Below, piece after piece: positions 8,533-15,831 of a stretch of DNA of 25,798 nucleotides. The notes beneath the pieces were generated by a model. That model did no database searches. It saw nothing but the letters and a program-made list of their open reading frames with translations, and was not told where the DNA came from. This DNA comes from Psychrobacter sp. Lineage in GTDB: Bacteria; Pseudomonadota; Gammaproteobacteria; Pseudomonadales; Moraxellaceae. Position numbers and translations under genes: made by a program. Location: the NCBI GenBank assembly GCA_029264635.1, contig JARIAA010000073.1:1-25798 (forward strand), in the 5' to 3' direction. Position 1 is the stretch's first letter. Every line of letters starts with the position of its first letter.

Positions 8533-8608
8533 GTGCTGCTGATATGAATTTCTCTTGCGTGCTGTGCCTACGCAGATAGAGGCTGCGCGACATTAATATC
8601 AGCAGCAC
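8533..8608. repeat. Palindromic intergenic element with perfect 13 bp terminal inverted repeats
   Basis: GTGCTGCTGATAT (8533-8545) is exactly inverted at 8596-8608 (ATATCAGCAGCAC). The 50-base interior is more GC-rich than its surroundings and holds a smaller stem, TGCGT (8556-8560) with ACGCA (8570-8574), and AGAGGCTGCGCG. The size and architecture fit a REP/MITE-like mobile palindrome. I have an unverified memory of similar CTACGCAGA-GAGGCTGCG segments in Psychrobacter spacers. No transposase is nearby. Confidence 0.6.
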
Positions 8609-8918
8609 TATACCTATTTTAAAGGGTATTAACTATTAATGGTTTGCTGACAGCATAACATTAAAGTGAATGCTTCCTTAATAAAAGTTATTGCTCGTAT
8701 CCTTAAATGTTACCAATGCTAAACGCAACAACCCTATTATAACTCGACATATATCGTTACAATATCGGTAGCCATAGGTACAAGTAACAAAGTAAAGACA
8801 TAAAAATCCTCTATTGCAATCTAAAAAATCAAACCTATCTATGGCTTAGTAATATGACTTAGTAAAAAACAAGTGTTTTCATCAGCTTTAATTGCGCACT
8901 GCATGATGATTAAGCCAA

Positions 8919-8925
8919 AGGAGGT
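8919..8925 (+). promoter_or_regulatory. Near-perfect Shine-Dalgarno of the cytochrome c5 gene
   Basis: AGGAGGT lies five bases before the ATG at 8931. It is the strongest ribosome binding site in the window and fixes this start. It suggests high expression. Confidence 0.8.
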
Positions 8926-8930
8926 GCCGT

Positions 8931-9269
8931 ATGCGTTCAATCCCTATCATTCCCACTAAGATAAGTAAAGTCTTAAGTGGTGGCACGGCTGCACTTATAT
9001 TAAGCCTGAGTATGATGAACAGTAGTAACGCCGCAGTAAATATCGCAACGACTTATAATAATTCGTGCGCGGCTTGTCATGATAGTGGGGCTTTAAACGC
9101 CATTAAAAAAGGGGATAGTGCTCAGTGGCAACGTCTAATACAAAAAAAAGGCATGCCAGCACTTATTAACTCCGTAAAAAGTGGCATGATTCAAATGCCA
9201 GCGGGAGGATTATGTGATAGTTGTAGTGATGATGATTATCGCAAACTGATTGAGTATATGAGCAAATAA
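8931..9269 (+). CDS. Periplasmic mono-haem cytochrome c5-type protein
   Basis: This is a small periplasmic electron carrier, probably handing electrons towards a terminal oxidase. Residues 1-34 are a Sec signal peptide (hydrophobic core GGTAALILSLSMM, likely cleavage after SNA). One haem site, CAACH, has C46 and C49 as thioether cysteines and H50 as axial ligand; M89 in QMPAGG is the expected second ligand. C95 and C98 in GLCDSCSDDDYRKL form the extra cysteine pair typical of cytochrome c5. The mature protein is about 78 residues, as in the family. A near-perfect Shine-Dalgarno sequence fixes the ATG. It precedes cytochrome c4 but has its own terminator, so the two are probably expressed separately. 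Confidence 0.92.
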   Translation: MRSIPIIPTKISKVLSGGTAALILSLSMMNSSNAAVNIATTYNNSCAACHDSGALNAIKKGDSAQWQRLIQKKGMPALINSVKSGMIQMPAGGLCDSCSDDDYRKLIEYMSK

Positions 9270-9315
9270 AGACAAGGTAATAAAAGCTTTAACTAGTAGT
9301 AGATATGCATGAGAT

Positions 9316-9353
9316 AAAGCGCACGTTAAAGTAACGAAGAGCGCTTTTCGTTT
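9316..9353 (+). terminator. Terminator after the cytochrome c5 gene
   Basis: AAAGCGC (9316-9322) pairs with GCGCTTT (9341-9347), with an inner CGTT/AACG stem (9324-9327 with 9333-9336), followed by TCG and a T6 run. Confidence 0.75.
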
Positions 9354-9431
9354 TTTAGTGTATTTAGTATGCTTAGGTTGATATAAAAACACAGAGATGC
9401 CGTGATTAAGTAGGCAAATTATCTAAAGTCT

Positions 9432-9440
9432 TGCTATAAT
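9432..9440 (+). promoter_or_regulatory. Extended -10 promoter candidate for cytochrome c4
   Basis: TGCTATAAT at 9432-9440 is a perfect TATAAT with the upstream TGn of extended -10 promoters. The region 16-18 bases further up has no good -35 (TAGGCA-like at best), which extended -10 promoters can tolerate. It lies between the c5 terminator and the c4 start and would give a leader of about 165 bases. Confidence 0.5.
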
Positions 9441-9613
9441 AATTGCAAATAAACCCTAATGTTAGTAAGTACTTTTGGGCTGCTTGTTATTACGACCATG
9501 AAACGTTTGGCATATTCTACTAAATCACGGATGTGCTTATGGTATTTTTTATGTGTTTGATTAATACAATCAACCTAGATGAGGCTTACAGCGAGCTAGT
9601 AGGATCCGTATCA

Positions 9614-10282
9614 ATGAAAAAGTTAATCGCTGCCGCCAGCTTATGCGTTGCAAGTTTCAGCGTACAAGCTGCTATTACTGTTCCTGAATATGATGTCAAT
9701 GCGGGTAAACAAATTGTAGAAACGGTCTGTGCTGCCTGTCATGGTGTTAACGGTGTCAGTGTCGTACCAGCTCAAGCTAACTTGGGCGGTCAAAATGTCA
9801 AGTATTTATATAAGCAATTGGTTAACTTTAAGTCAGGATACCGCAAAAACGGTATTATGCAGTCACAAGTTGCCAATTTGTCACAGCAAGACCTTGCAAA
9901 TGTGGCAGGATACTATGCCAGCCAAGCCCCATGGGGTGTGGGTTACGGCAACCCTGCAACCAACCAAGAAGCGACTAAGATTTTCTTAGGTGGTGACAAG
10001 TCACGCGGTGTTATTGGCTGCGCTGGTTGTCATGGTCCAGATGCTGCTGGTAATGAGTTTGCCGCTTTCCCACGTTTGGGTGGGCAGCATGCCGAGTACA
10101 TCTCCAATCAGCTAAAGCTATTCCGTGCTGCTGGTCGTGAGGATGATATTGCAAGTGATGATCAAAAACGCGTGAATGATGCAGAAAAAGAAGGCGAAAA
10201 AGGCATGATGCAGACAGTGGCGTCAAGACTGTCAGATCGTGACATTCGTATTTTGTCAGACTATGTAAGTGCTATTCATTAA
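9614..10282 (+). CDS. Dihaem cytochrome c4, periplasmic
   Basis: Cytochrome c4 carries electrons to terminal oxidases such as the cbb3 type. From the ATG at 9614 the protein has 222 residues: signal peptide MKKLIAAASLCVASFSVQA (cleavage after residue 19), then two cytochrome c domains. Haem site 1 is CAACH (C39, C42, H43) with M82 as likely sixth ligand; haem site 2 is CAGCH (C136, C139, H140) with M198 or M199 as ligand. The repeated SQ-DLANVAGYYA / SDRDIRILSDYVSA endings mark the two domains. The frame stays open upstream to 9533, but the 27 extra residues would bury the signal peptide, and AGGA lies nine bases before 9614, so I take the shorter start. The pairing with a c5 cytochrome next to engB resembles the Pseudomonas cc4 region. 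Confidence 0.95.
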   Translation: MKKLIAAASLCVASFSVQAAITVPEYDVNAGKQIVETVCAACHGVNGVSVVPAQANLGGQNVKYLYKQLVNFKSGYRKNGIMQSQVANLSQQDLANVAGYYASQAPWGVGYGNPATNQEATKIFLGGDKSRGVIGCAGCHGPDAAGNEFAAFPRLGGQHAEYISNQLKLFRAAGREDDIASDDQKRVNDAEKEGEKGMMQTVASRLSDRDIRILSDYVSAIH

Positions 10283-10301
10283 GTATTTTTGTCAAGTTAT
10301 T

Positions 10302-10325
10302 AAACCCCGTTTTCGGGGTTTTTTT
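10302..10325 (+). terminator. Terminator after cytochrome c4
   Basis: AAACCCCG (10302-10309) and CGGGGTTT (10314-10321) form a perfect 8 bp stem with a TTTT loop and a run of T's to 10325. Confidence 0.9.
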
Positions 10326-10426
10326 ACAGGTGTGTTCCTTAGATTATAGGAGAATATACAGCACCCAAAGACGGTCTGTATAATCATGCTTATCGTTATT
10401 CACTTTAGATCGTTTGGATTGAGATT

Positions 10427-11569
10427 ATGATGGTCCGCTATGCTTCTTATTTTATGGCAGCACTATTGCCGCTACTACTGTTTCGTTGGTTTGCGCCTGT
10501 ATCAATTGGTGAGATAGATTTTTGGTTATTATGGCTATTGGCAATGGTGCTGGTCTCCTTACCAGTCATTTATGCCGAGATAGCATTGGCTTATCGTAGT
10601 GTTGATGCGCCATTAGCAGGTATGCAAAAATTGACACGAGAAGCAGATGCCAGTCCATTATGGCGTAGCTTTGGCTGGCTGGCTGCGATAGTCGCTATTA
10701 TCATTGCAGCCCTTGTTATATCAGGAGCGAGTAGCGGTATATTGTCTGCTTTAGCTGAACTCGACACGGCTCCTGACTTACCAAGTTTTGCAATCGCTGG
10801 TGGCCTAATGGTCATTGCGCTGCTGCTAAGTTTGCTTGGTGTTGCACCTTTACCAATAGGCCTTGGTCTTATGGTCATAGGCATGATAATAGGAGTGGCA
10901 AATGGTCTGCCTCAGATTCATTTTGCCATGACTAATATCAGCTTGATTGAATGGGCGCGTGCGGTTGCACTGGCGCTGGTCAGCGTTGGGGCAGGTACGG
11001 GATTATATTGGTTCGGTCAGCATTTAGTTACTAGGCAAACCATCACGGCAGTAGCAGTAGAAAACCACTATGCTTCTAGCTCCCAAGCATCTAAAGCTTC
11101 TACTGTTTACCGCGCAACCAAGCTTGTACTTCCTATCTGGATACTGCAGCTGGTTGTCGGCGTTGTTGCATTATTCACCAGCGGTGTAGCATTGCCTCCT
11201 GTTGGACAATTACTATACTGGGTAGGAGTACTATTTGTAGCCAGATATCTGTTACATTATAGTGCTCAGCAGCTGGCGCATAAATTTGGTTTATTGGTCA
11301 GCTTGCTGATGACGCTAGTAATTGGTTTATTGCTGGTTATTTTAGTACCGACGACTTGGCTAGTAGGGTTGCTCGTTATTATTAGTAGTGTAGCTGTATT
11401 ACTGTTATCCATATTTGCCGGTTGGCGTATGAAGATTAGTCACTTACGTAAGTCTTTAAACTTTGGTAATGAAGGTCTGTATAATTTATGGCGAGTAGCG
11501 ATTCGTCTGCTTGTACCCCTAGCGCTGGTTTTGGCGCTGATAGGTTGGGTGATGCAGTGGCTAAGTTAA
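10427..11569 (+). CDS. Polytopic membrane protein, apparently a divergent SLC6/NSS-type transporter
   Basis: The 380 residues contain about ten or eleven hydrophobic segments with a few short loops, so this is an integral inner-membrane protein. Two places recall the neurotransmitter:sodium symporter (SNF/SLC6) family: LVSLPVIYAEIALAYRS (about 42-58), like the family's IPLLLLELALGQ block, and the end GLYNLWRVAIRLLVPLALVL, like its terminal LWRWLIRYVVP helix. The first helix lacks the usual asparagine- and glycine-rich sodium-site sequence (compare NFWRFP...GGGAF), and the protein is shorter than the usual 440-500 residues, so substrate binding may be altered or lost. Two ATGs in tandem (10427, 10430) are both possible starts. 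It is followed directly by rnfH and may be co-transcribed with it. The family call is from memory. Confidence 0.6.
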   Translation: MMVRYASYFMAALLPLLLFRWFAPVSIGEIDFWLLWLLAMVLVSLPVIYAEIALAYRSVDAPLAGMQKLTREADASPLWRSFGWLAAIVAIIIAALVISGASSGILSALAELDTAPDLPSFAIAGGLMVIALLLSLLGVAPLPIGLGLMVIGMIIGVANGLPQIHFAMTNISLIEWARAVALALVSVGAGTGLYWFGQHLVTRQTITAVAVENHYASSSQASKASTVYRATKLVLPIWILQLVVGVVALFTSGVALPPVGQLLYWVGVLFVARYLLHYSAQQLAHKFGLLVSLLMTLVIGLLLVILVPTTWLVGLLVIISSVAVLLLSIFAGWRMKISHLRKSLNFGNEGLYNLWRVAIRLLVPLALVLALIGWVMQWLS

Positions 11570-11607
11570 CGGGAGTCGAGCAGGACAAATACTCTCAGCA
11601 GCCAGCG

Positions 11608-11922
11608 ATGATAACCGTGCATTTAGCTTATGCTGAAAATGCACAGCAGCAACACTATATGACGCTACTGGTCAATAAAGGCACGACGCTATATGAGGCG
11701 CTTGCACAAGCTAAATGGCTGACTCAGTTTCCTGAATTGGATTTATGGTGTCAGCAGGCAATCGATGTCGCGGTGCCTAAAGCAAAACTTTGGCATGTCG
11801 GTATTTATTCGCAGAAGCAACCATTACAGTATATTCTGCAACCATTTGATCGCATTGAGGTGTATCGTAGCTTGAGCGCTGATCCAATGTCTCAGCGCAA
11901 AAGTAGAGGCAAGAAAATCTAA
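11608..11922 (+). CDS. rnfH: RnfH family protein (UPF0125, ubiquitin-like fold)
   Basis: A small cytoplasmic protein of the RnfH/YfjF family, with a beta-grasp fold and no proven biochemical role. The core ITVHLAYAENAQQQHYMTLLVNKGTTLYEALAQ and the closing LQPFDRIEVYRSLSADP are characteristic: the family shows a VxVAYA strand, then G-T-V-x-A-hydrophobic, then DRVEIYRPL-x-DPK. From ATG 11608 it has 104 residues, the family's usual size. The frame stays open upstream into the preceding gene, and a GTG at 11560 is another possible start; no Shine-Dalgarno sequence decides it. In many gammaproteobacteria rnfH pairs with ratA and lies next to bamE; bamE is here, convergent, but ratA and smpB are not in the window. 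Confidence 0.85.
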   Translation: MITVHLAYAENAQQQHYMTLLVNKGTTLYEALAQAKWLTQFPELDLWCQQAIDVAVPKAKLWHVGIYSQKQPLQYILQPFDRIEVYRSLSADPMSQRKSRGKKI

Positions 11923-12342
11923 CTAAGACTGAGGTAACGTTTCTATACCTTCAATACGGGTAACGATACCATTGGCATCAAAGTAAACAATCAGATGCTG
12001 ACTGGCGTTCTTGACATTGGCAATACCTTTACGTTTACCTTCTGTGCCCGCTTGATAGTCATAAATATAGTCCCAGCGATTGGGCGCCAAAGTGTCTTTG
12101 ATAGCTGGGCTACCAAGAATATATAACACTTGGTTTTGATTCATTCCAACTTGTAGCTTTTGTGCTTGAGTCTGCGTAATAGGCGTACCTTGCGGTAGAT
12201 CGATGGTATAAACACTAAACAATGAACAGCCAGACATTGCCACAGTGGCGCCAAGCGTTGCAGTAATCATGAGTTTACGCAGGCTAGTTGAATAACTAAG
12301 CGATTGAGGGCCAAGCGGAAAACGGTTTAATAGCTTTATCAT
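11923..12342 (-). CDS. bamE: BamE (SmpA/OmlA) lipoprotein of the outer-membrane assembly complex
   Basis: BamE is a lipoprotein of the BAM machine that folds beta-barrel proteins into the outer membrane. From the ATG at 12342 the product has 139 residues: a basic N-terminus, hydrophobic stretch LMITATLGATVAM and lipobox SGC, with C39 as the lipidated residue. The mature 101 residues carry the SmpA/OmlA fold: IDLPQGTPITQTQAQKLQVGM, then QVLYILGSP, then the aromatic block NRWDYIYDYQAG and FDANGIVTRIEG. The frame extends upstream to about 12408, but that would put 60 residues before the lipid cysteine; a start at 12270 would drop the basic n-region. The stop abuts the rnfH stop. The gene is divergent from fur, as in Acinetobacter and Pseudomonas. 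Confidence 0.93.
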   Translation of the reverse strand: MIKLLNRFPLGPQSLSYSTSLRKLMITATLGATVAMSGCSLFSVYTIDLPQGTPITQTQAQKLQVGMNQNQVLYILGSPAIKDTLAPNRWDYIYDYQAGTEGKRKGIANVKNASQHLIVYFDANGIVTRIEGIETLPQS

Positions 12343-12661
12343 GGTAAGATGACTCACAAAAATGGGTTGGGCACGGCTAGATTCATACAATGCAAGTCTT
12401 GCCGGCAATCTTGAACAAATGATACGTCATTTACTTGCAATTGCCTACCACTTACGACATTATTTACCAAACGCTACCTGATATATTTACTCATTTATAA
12501 TGTGAATTCATAAACTTACACTTATGTTATTTATTAATAGTTATCTATAGCGGGTAGCCTATTAAAATAAATGATGATTTTAAATAGTGGGTAGCTGCTC
12601 ATCTATAACAATCATTTTTAAGTTTTTATTTGCTAAGACTTTAATAGTCAGAAGGGATACT
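12343..12661. other. bamE-fur divergent spacer
   Basis: These 319 AT-rich bases hold no gene. The notable structure is the inverted repeat flanked by direct repeats at 12547-12595. I looked for a Fur box (GATAATGATAATCATTATC) and found no good match; AAATGATGATTTT around 12569-12581 is the nearest and is weak. Confidence 0.5.
12547..12595. repeat. Inverted repeat flanked by 12-base direct repeats, upstream of fur
   Basis: ATAGCGGGTAGC (12547-12558) recurs as ATAGTGGGTAGC (12584-12595) with one mismatch and a 37-base period. Between them, 12559-12568 (CTATTAAAAT) is inverted at 12577-12587 with one extra A. The structure lies 67-115 bases before the fur ATG, where promoter and operator would be expected. 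Confidence 0.55.
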
Positions 12662-13096
12662 ATGGCTTCTTTTACCAATCAAGATTTACGTAAAGCCGGG
12701 CTAAAGGTAACGTTACCGCGCATCAAAATTTTAGAACTACTTGAACGTGCGGAGCTGCATCATATGAGTGCAGAAGAGGTATATAAGGCACTCATTGAGC
12801 AAGGCGAAGATGTAGGCCTAGCGACGGTCTATCGGGTGCTTACTCAGTTTGAACAAGCAGGGATTGTCGAGCGCCATAATTTTGAAAATAATCTATCAGT
12901 TTTCGAGATTACTCAGGAAGGACATCATGACCATCTGGTCTGTGACATTTGTGGCAAAATTATCGAATTCCATAATGCAACCATCGAAGAAGAGCAGTTA
13001 AAAGTCGCGGCAGAGCACGGTTTTAGATTATCTGGGCATTCATTGGTATTATATGGCATTTGTAATAATCAAGAATGTAGAGATAAAGCCAGATAA
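12662..13096 (+). CDS. fur: Ferric uptake regulator Fur
   Basis: Fur is an Fe(II)-dependent repressor of iron uptake genes that binds DNA as a dimer. Residues 1 to about 83 form the winged-helix domain (DLRKAGLKVTLPRIKILELL and DVGLATVYRVLTQFEQAGIV, the recognition helix), and 84-144 the dimerisation domain. Metal-site residues are in place: H33/H34, E82 region, H88, H89 and H91 of EGHHDHLVCDICG, the C94/C97 pair, and a second pair C134/C139. The length is 144 residues, standard for Fur. I take ATG 12662, which has AAGGG shortly upstream and gives the canonical N-terminus, over an open-frame extension to 12587. It is divergent from bamE and ends in a strong terminator. The metal inventory points to Fur rather than Zur or PerR. 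Confidence 0.97.
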   Translation: MASFTNQDLRKAGLKVTLPRIKILELLERAELHHMSAEEVYKALIEQGEDVGLATVYRVLTQFEQAGIVERHNFENNLSVFEITQEGHHDHLVCDICGKIIEFHNATIEEEQLKVAAEHGFRLSGHSLVLYGICNNQECRDKAR

Positions 13097-13118
13097 GGCT
13101 ATAGCATGACTTTAGAGA

Positions 13119-13151
13119 AAAAAACAGCCCTTATATTAAGGGCTGTTTTTT
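13119..13151. terminator. Strong terminator after fur (also usable by pilU)
   Basis: A perfect 15 bp stem (13119-13133 with 13137-13151; core CAGCCCTTA/TAAGGGCTG) has a 3-base loop, with A6 on one side and T6 on the other. It lies 23 bases after the fur stop and 78 bases beyond the pilU stop, so it can act in both directions. Confidence 0.9.
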
Positions 13152-13228
13152 CATTTAGATGTCGGTAACTTTTCGATTTGCAAGATGATTGCTTTTCAAA
13201 TCATCGCCTACAAGTTAACGGATAACGC

Positions 13229-14350
13229 TTAACCCATATTTAAAGACAAGCTATTAGAGCCCTCGTCAATATCTCTGTTACCGTTTTTGCTGTTTAGTTT
13301 GATTTTCAAGCGCAAATCGTTTGGTGAGTCAGCATGTTTAATGGCGTCTTTATAGGTAATATCCCCATTTTCATAAAGATCAAACAATGCCTGATCAAAG
13401 GTTTGCATACCGCTATCACGTGAGCGCGTCATGACTTCTTTGATTTCATGCAACTCACCTTTACGGATATAATCACTGATAAGCTGTGAGTTTAATAGAA
13501 CTTCAATGGCAGCACGATAGCTTTTACCATCTGGCGTTGGGATAAGCTGCTGGGCAATAATGGCTTGTAAGTTAAGTGATAAATCCATAAATAACTGATT
13601 ATGGCGATCCGCTTCAAAAAAATGAATAATACGGTCAATCGCTTGGTTGGCGTTATTGGCGTGCAAGGTTGCAAAGACCAAATGCCCTGTTTCAGCGTAT
13701 TGGATGGCGTAGTCCATTACTTCACGGTTACGAATCTCACCGATTAAGATGACGTCTGGTGCTTGGCGCAACGTGTTCTTTAATCCTGCTTCAAACGATA
13801 ACGTATCGACACCGACTTCACGCTGCGTGATGATACAGCCTTTATGTTGATGTACGAACTCGATAGGATCTTCAATAGTAATAATATGACCATGAGAATT
13901 TTGGTTACGATAGCCTATCATAGAGGCAAGTGTGGTCGATTTACCCGTACCAGTTGCGCCTACTAACAAGATGATACCGCGTTTTTTCATGGCCAACTCT
14001 TTTAAAGAGGGCGGCAAACGTAGCTCTTCAACCGTTGGGATTTTATTTTCAATCTTTCTTAAAACCATCCCTGCCATATCACGCTGCATGAATGCACTGA
14101 CCCGAAAGCGTGCTAACTGCGAATTATCCGTGATCGCAAATTGACATTCATTAGTATCCTCAAACTCTTTTTGTTGATTATAAGTCATCAGGCTTTTAAC
14201 CAATAGTAGGGTTTGCTCACCCGTTAACGGCGCTTGTCCCACAGGGCAAATAGTGCCATTGATCTTCATAGAAGGAGCCACGCCAGCGGTTATAAATAAG
14301 TCTGAACCGTTCTTTTTGACCATTAGCTGTAGTAGTTTGTCAAAGTCCAT
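13229..14350 (-). CDS. pilU: Type IV pilus accessory retraction ATPase PilU
   Basis: PilU is a PilT-like hexameric ATPase at the inner-membrane base of type IV pili; in Pseudomonas, Acinetobacter and Vibrio it assists PilT in pilus retraction. The opening MDFDKLLQLMVKKNGSDLFITAG is PilU-like. Key motifs: Walker A GATGTGKST (131-139, K137), Asp box IEDPIEF (159-165), Walker B DVILIGEIR (199-207, catalytic E205) and His box TLH (H230). At 373 residues, with a longer C-terminal tail (about 340-373) than PilT, it matches PilU. The ATG at 14350 has GGA seven bases upstream. It follows pilT by 89 bases on the same strand and is probably in the same operon. Confidence 0.94.
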   Translation of the reverse strand: MDFDKLLQLMVKKNGSDLFITAGVAPSMKINGTICPVGQAPLTGEQTLLLVKSLMTYNQQKEFEDTNECQFAITDNSQLARFRVSAFMQRDMAGMVLRKIENKIPTVEELRLPPSLKELAMKKRGIILLVGATGTGKSTTLASMIGYRNQNSHGHIITIEDPIEFVHQHKGCIITQREVGVDTLSFEAGLKNTLRQAPDVILIGEIRNREVMDYAIQYAETGHLVFATLHANNANQAIDRIIHFFEADRHNQLFMDLSLNLQAIIAQQLIPTPDGKSYRAAIEVLLNSQLISDYIRKGELHEIKEVMTRSRDSGMQTFDQALFDLYENGDITYKDAIKHADSPNDLRLKIKLNSKNGNRDIDEGSNSLSLNMG

Positions 14351-14439
14351 GTCACATCCAAATTAAGAGTAAATAAAAAAATAAGAATAGAGAAAATAAA
14401 AAGGCGATTAATCCGTTATGCTTGCCTAAAATATTAGGA

Positions 14440-15495
14440 CTAAATAAAAGCTTCAGGCTGTTTTGCATAGGGTCTTGCGACTTCCTTGCTAATAGTCCCT
14501 TTTGTCACTAAGTTTTTGAGTGTTTGATCAAGGGTTATCATGCCATCACCCGCGCCTGTTTGAATGGCAGAATACATCTGGGCGATTTTGTTCTCGCGTA
14601 TTAAATTGCGAATAGCGGGTGTGCCTAACATAATTTCATGAGCAGCCACACGCCCCCCTGTTTGTCTACGCAGTAGCGTTTGTGAGATAACGGCTTGTAG
14701 GGACTCAGACAACATCGCTCGAATCATATCTTTTTCTGCGGCTGGAAACACATCGATCACACGGTCAATGGTTTTGGCAGCAGAGCTGGTGTGCAAGGTG
14801 CCAAATACTAAGTGACCGGTTTCAGCCGCTGTTAGCGCTAAGCGAATGGTTTCAAGGTCCCGTAACTCGCCAACCAAAATAACGTCTGGATCTTCACGCA
14901 GTGCGGAGCGTAATGCAGGCTCGAAACCCAAGGTATCACGGTGCACTTCACGCTGGTTAACCAAGCTTTTCTTGGATGCATGCACAAATTCAATAGGATC
15001 TTCGATGGTCAAAATGTGCTCTTTACGTGTATCATTGATATAATCAATCATGGCAGCTAGGGTAGTGGATTTCCCAGAACCTGTCGGACCCGTGACTAAT
15101 ACGACGCCGCGTTTAAAATCGGACACTCGCTTAAACACATCGCCCATTCCTAAATCCTCTAAGGTTAAAACTTCTGAGGGAATGGTACGAAAAACGGCGC
15201 CAGCACCACGGTTTTGATTAAAAGCGTTGACTCGGAAGCGTGCTAAATTTGGAATTTCAAAAGAAAAATCCGTCTCAAAAAATTCTTCAAAATCAGCGCG
15301 CTGTTTGTCATTCATGATGTCGTAAATTAGCTGATGCACAGCTTGGTGCGACATGACCGGCATATTGATTCGTGTCATCTCGCCGTCGACGCGAATGACA
15401 GCTGGCATTCCAGCCGACAGATGTAAATCTGATGCCTTATGTTTAACAGTAAATCGCAGCAGATCTTCGATACTTAAGTTGCTCTTTTCAGACAT
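14440..15495 (-). CDS. pilT: Type IV pilus retraction ATPase PilT
   Basis: PilT drives depolymerisation of type IV pili, giving twitching motility and supporting DNA uptake. From ATG 15495 the protein has 351 residues, close to the usual 344. Motifs: N-terminal PAS-like domain (SIEDLLRFTVKHKASDLHLSAG), Walker A GPTGSGKST (136-144, K142), Asp box IEDPIEF (164-170), Walker B DVILVGELRD (204-213, E210), His box TLH (H235), and the PilT-specific AIRNLIRE (294-301) needed for retraction. A 12-codon upstream extension of the frame to 15531 has no support. It precedes pilU on the same strand. In Pseudomonas the same pair sits opposite a yggS homologue. Confidence 0.97.
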   Translation of the reverse strand: MSEKSNLSIEDLLRFTVKHKASDLHLSAGMPAVIRVDGEMTRINMPVMSHQAVHQLIYDIMNDKQRADFEEFFETDFSFEIPNLARFRVNAFNQNRGAGAVFRTIPSEVLTLEDLGMGDVFKRVSDFKRGVVLVTGPTGSGKSTTLAAMIDYINDTRKEHILTIEDPIEFVHASKKSLVNQREVHRDTLGFEPALRSALREDPDVILVGELRDLETIRLALTAAETGHLVFGTLHTSSAAKTIDRVIDVFPAAEKDMIRAMLSESLQAVISQTLLRRQTGGRVAAHEIMLGTPAIRNLIRENKIAQMYSAIQTGAGDGMITLDQTLKNLVTKGTISKEVARPYAKQPEAFI

Positions 15496-15831
15496 GGTCA
15501 AACATTCCAATGAATACAGTAAAAAAAACAAATAATAAATCAGTATTATGTCGAAATTATTCTGGTACTTCTACGAGTGTAGTAACGCAAAAGTAGAAAG
15601 AAGTCTTATGGAATAGATTCAAAATATTATTATTTATTACAATTGGTAGTAATTTTAGCAGCATACGCTAGATAAAGTAACAATTTAATAACAATAATAA
15701 CTAAATTTAGTCATTAAAAAAACACATTAAATGTAAATATCGAAGGTTAATGTTAATTTCTTTAAACTTTAATTGAGCTTGATAGTCATTCTTTATTTTT
15801 AGATAGTATCTTTACTCACAATGGGGTTAAT
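15496..15831. other. pilT-yggS divergent spacer
   Basis: These 336 AT-rich bases contain no gene. A possible yggS promoter is TTGATA (15779-15784) with GATAGT (15802-15807) at a 17-base spacing. For pilT no clear promoter is visible. An imperfect inverted pair around 15566-15606 (ACTTCTAC with GTAGAAAGAAG) is weak. Confidence 0.4.
15779..15807 (+). promoter_or_regulatory. Candidate sigma-70 promoter of yggS
   Basis: TTGATA (15779-15784, five of six matches to TTGACA) and GATAGT (15802-15807, four of six to TATAAT) are separated by 17 bases. Transcription would begin about 18 bases before the yggS ATG. Confidence 0.35.

Larger units (their letters stand above)
8398..8930. other. engB-cytochrome c5 divergent spacer
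   Basis: These 533 bases contain no plausible gene. They hold the palindromic element at 8533-8608 and AT-rich sequence that must contain the divergent promoters; CTATTATAAC around 8733-8742 is -10-like but has no good partner. No FNR/ANR-type TTGAT-N4-ATCAA box is visible before the cytochrome gene. Confidence 0.5.

Noticed and set aside
8398..8930. FNR/ANR box upstream of the cytochrome genes
   Set aside because: No TTGAT-N4-ATCAA or close variant is present.
9533..9613. Upstream 27-codon extension of cytochrome c4
   Set aside because: It would put 27 residues before a textbook signal peptide, and the ATG at 9614 has its own AGGA.
12343..12661. A Fur box for autoregulation of fur
   Set aside because: Comparison with the 19-base consensus gave only a weak AT-rich resemblance around 12569-12581.
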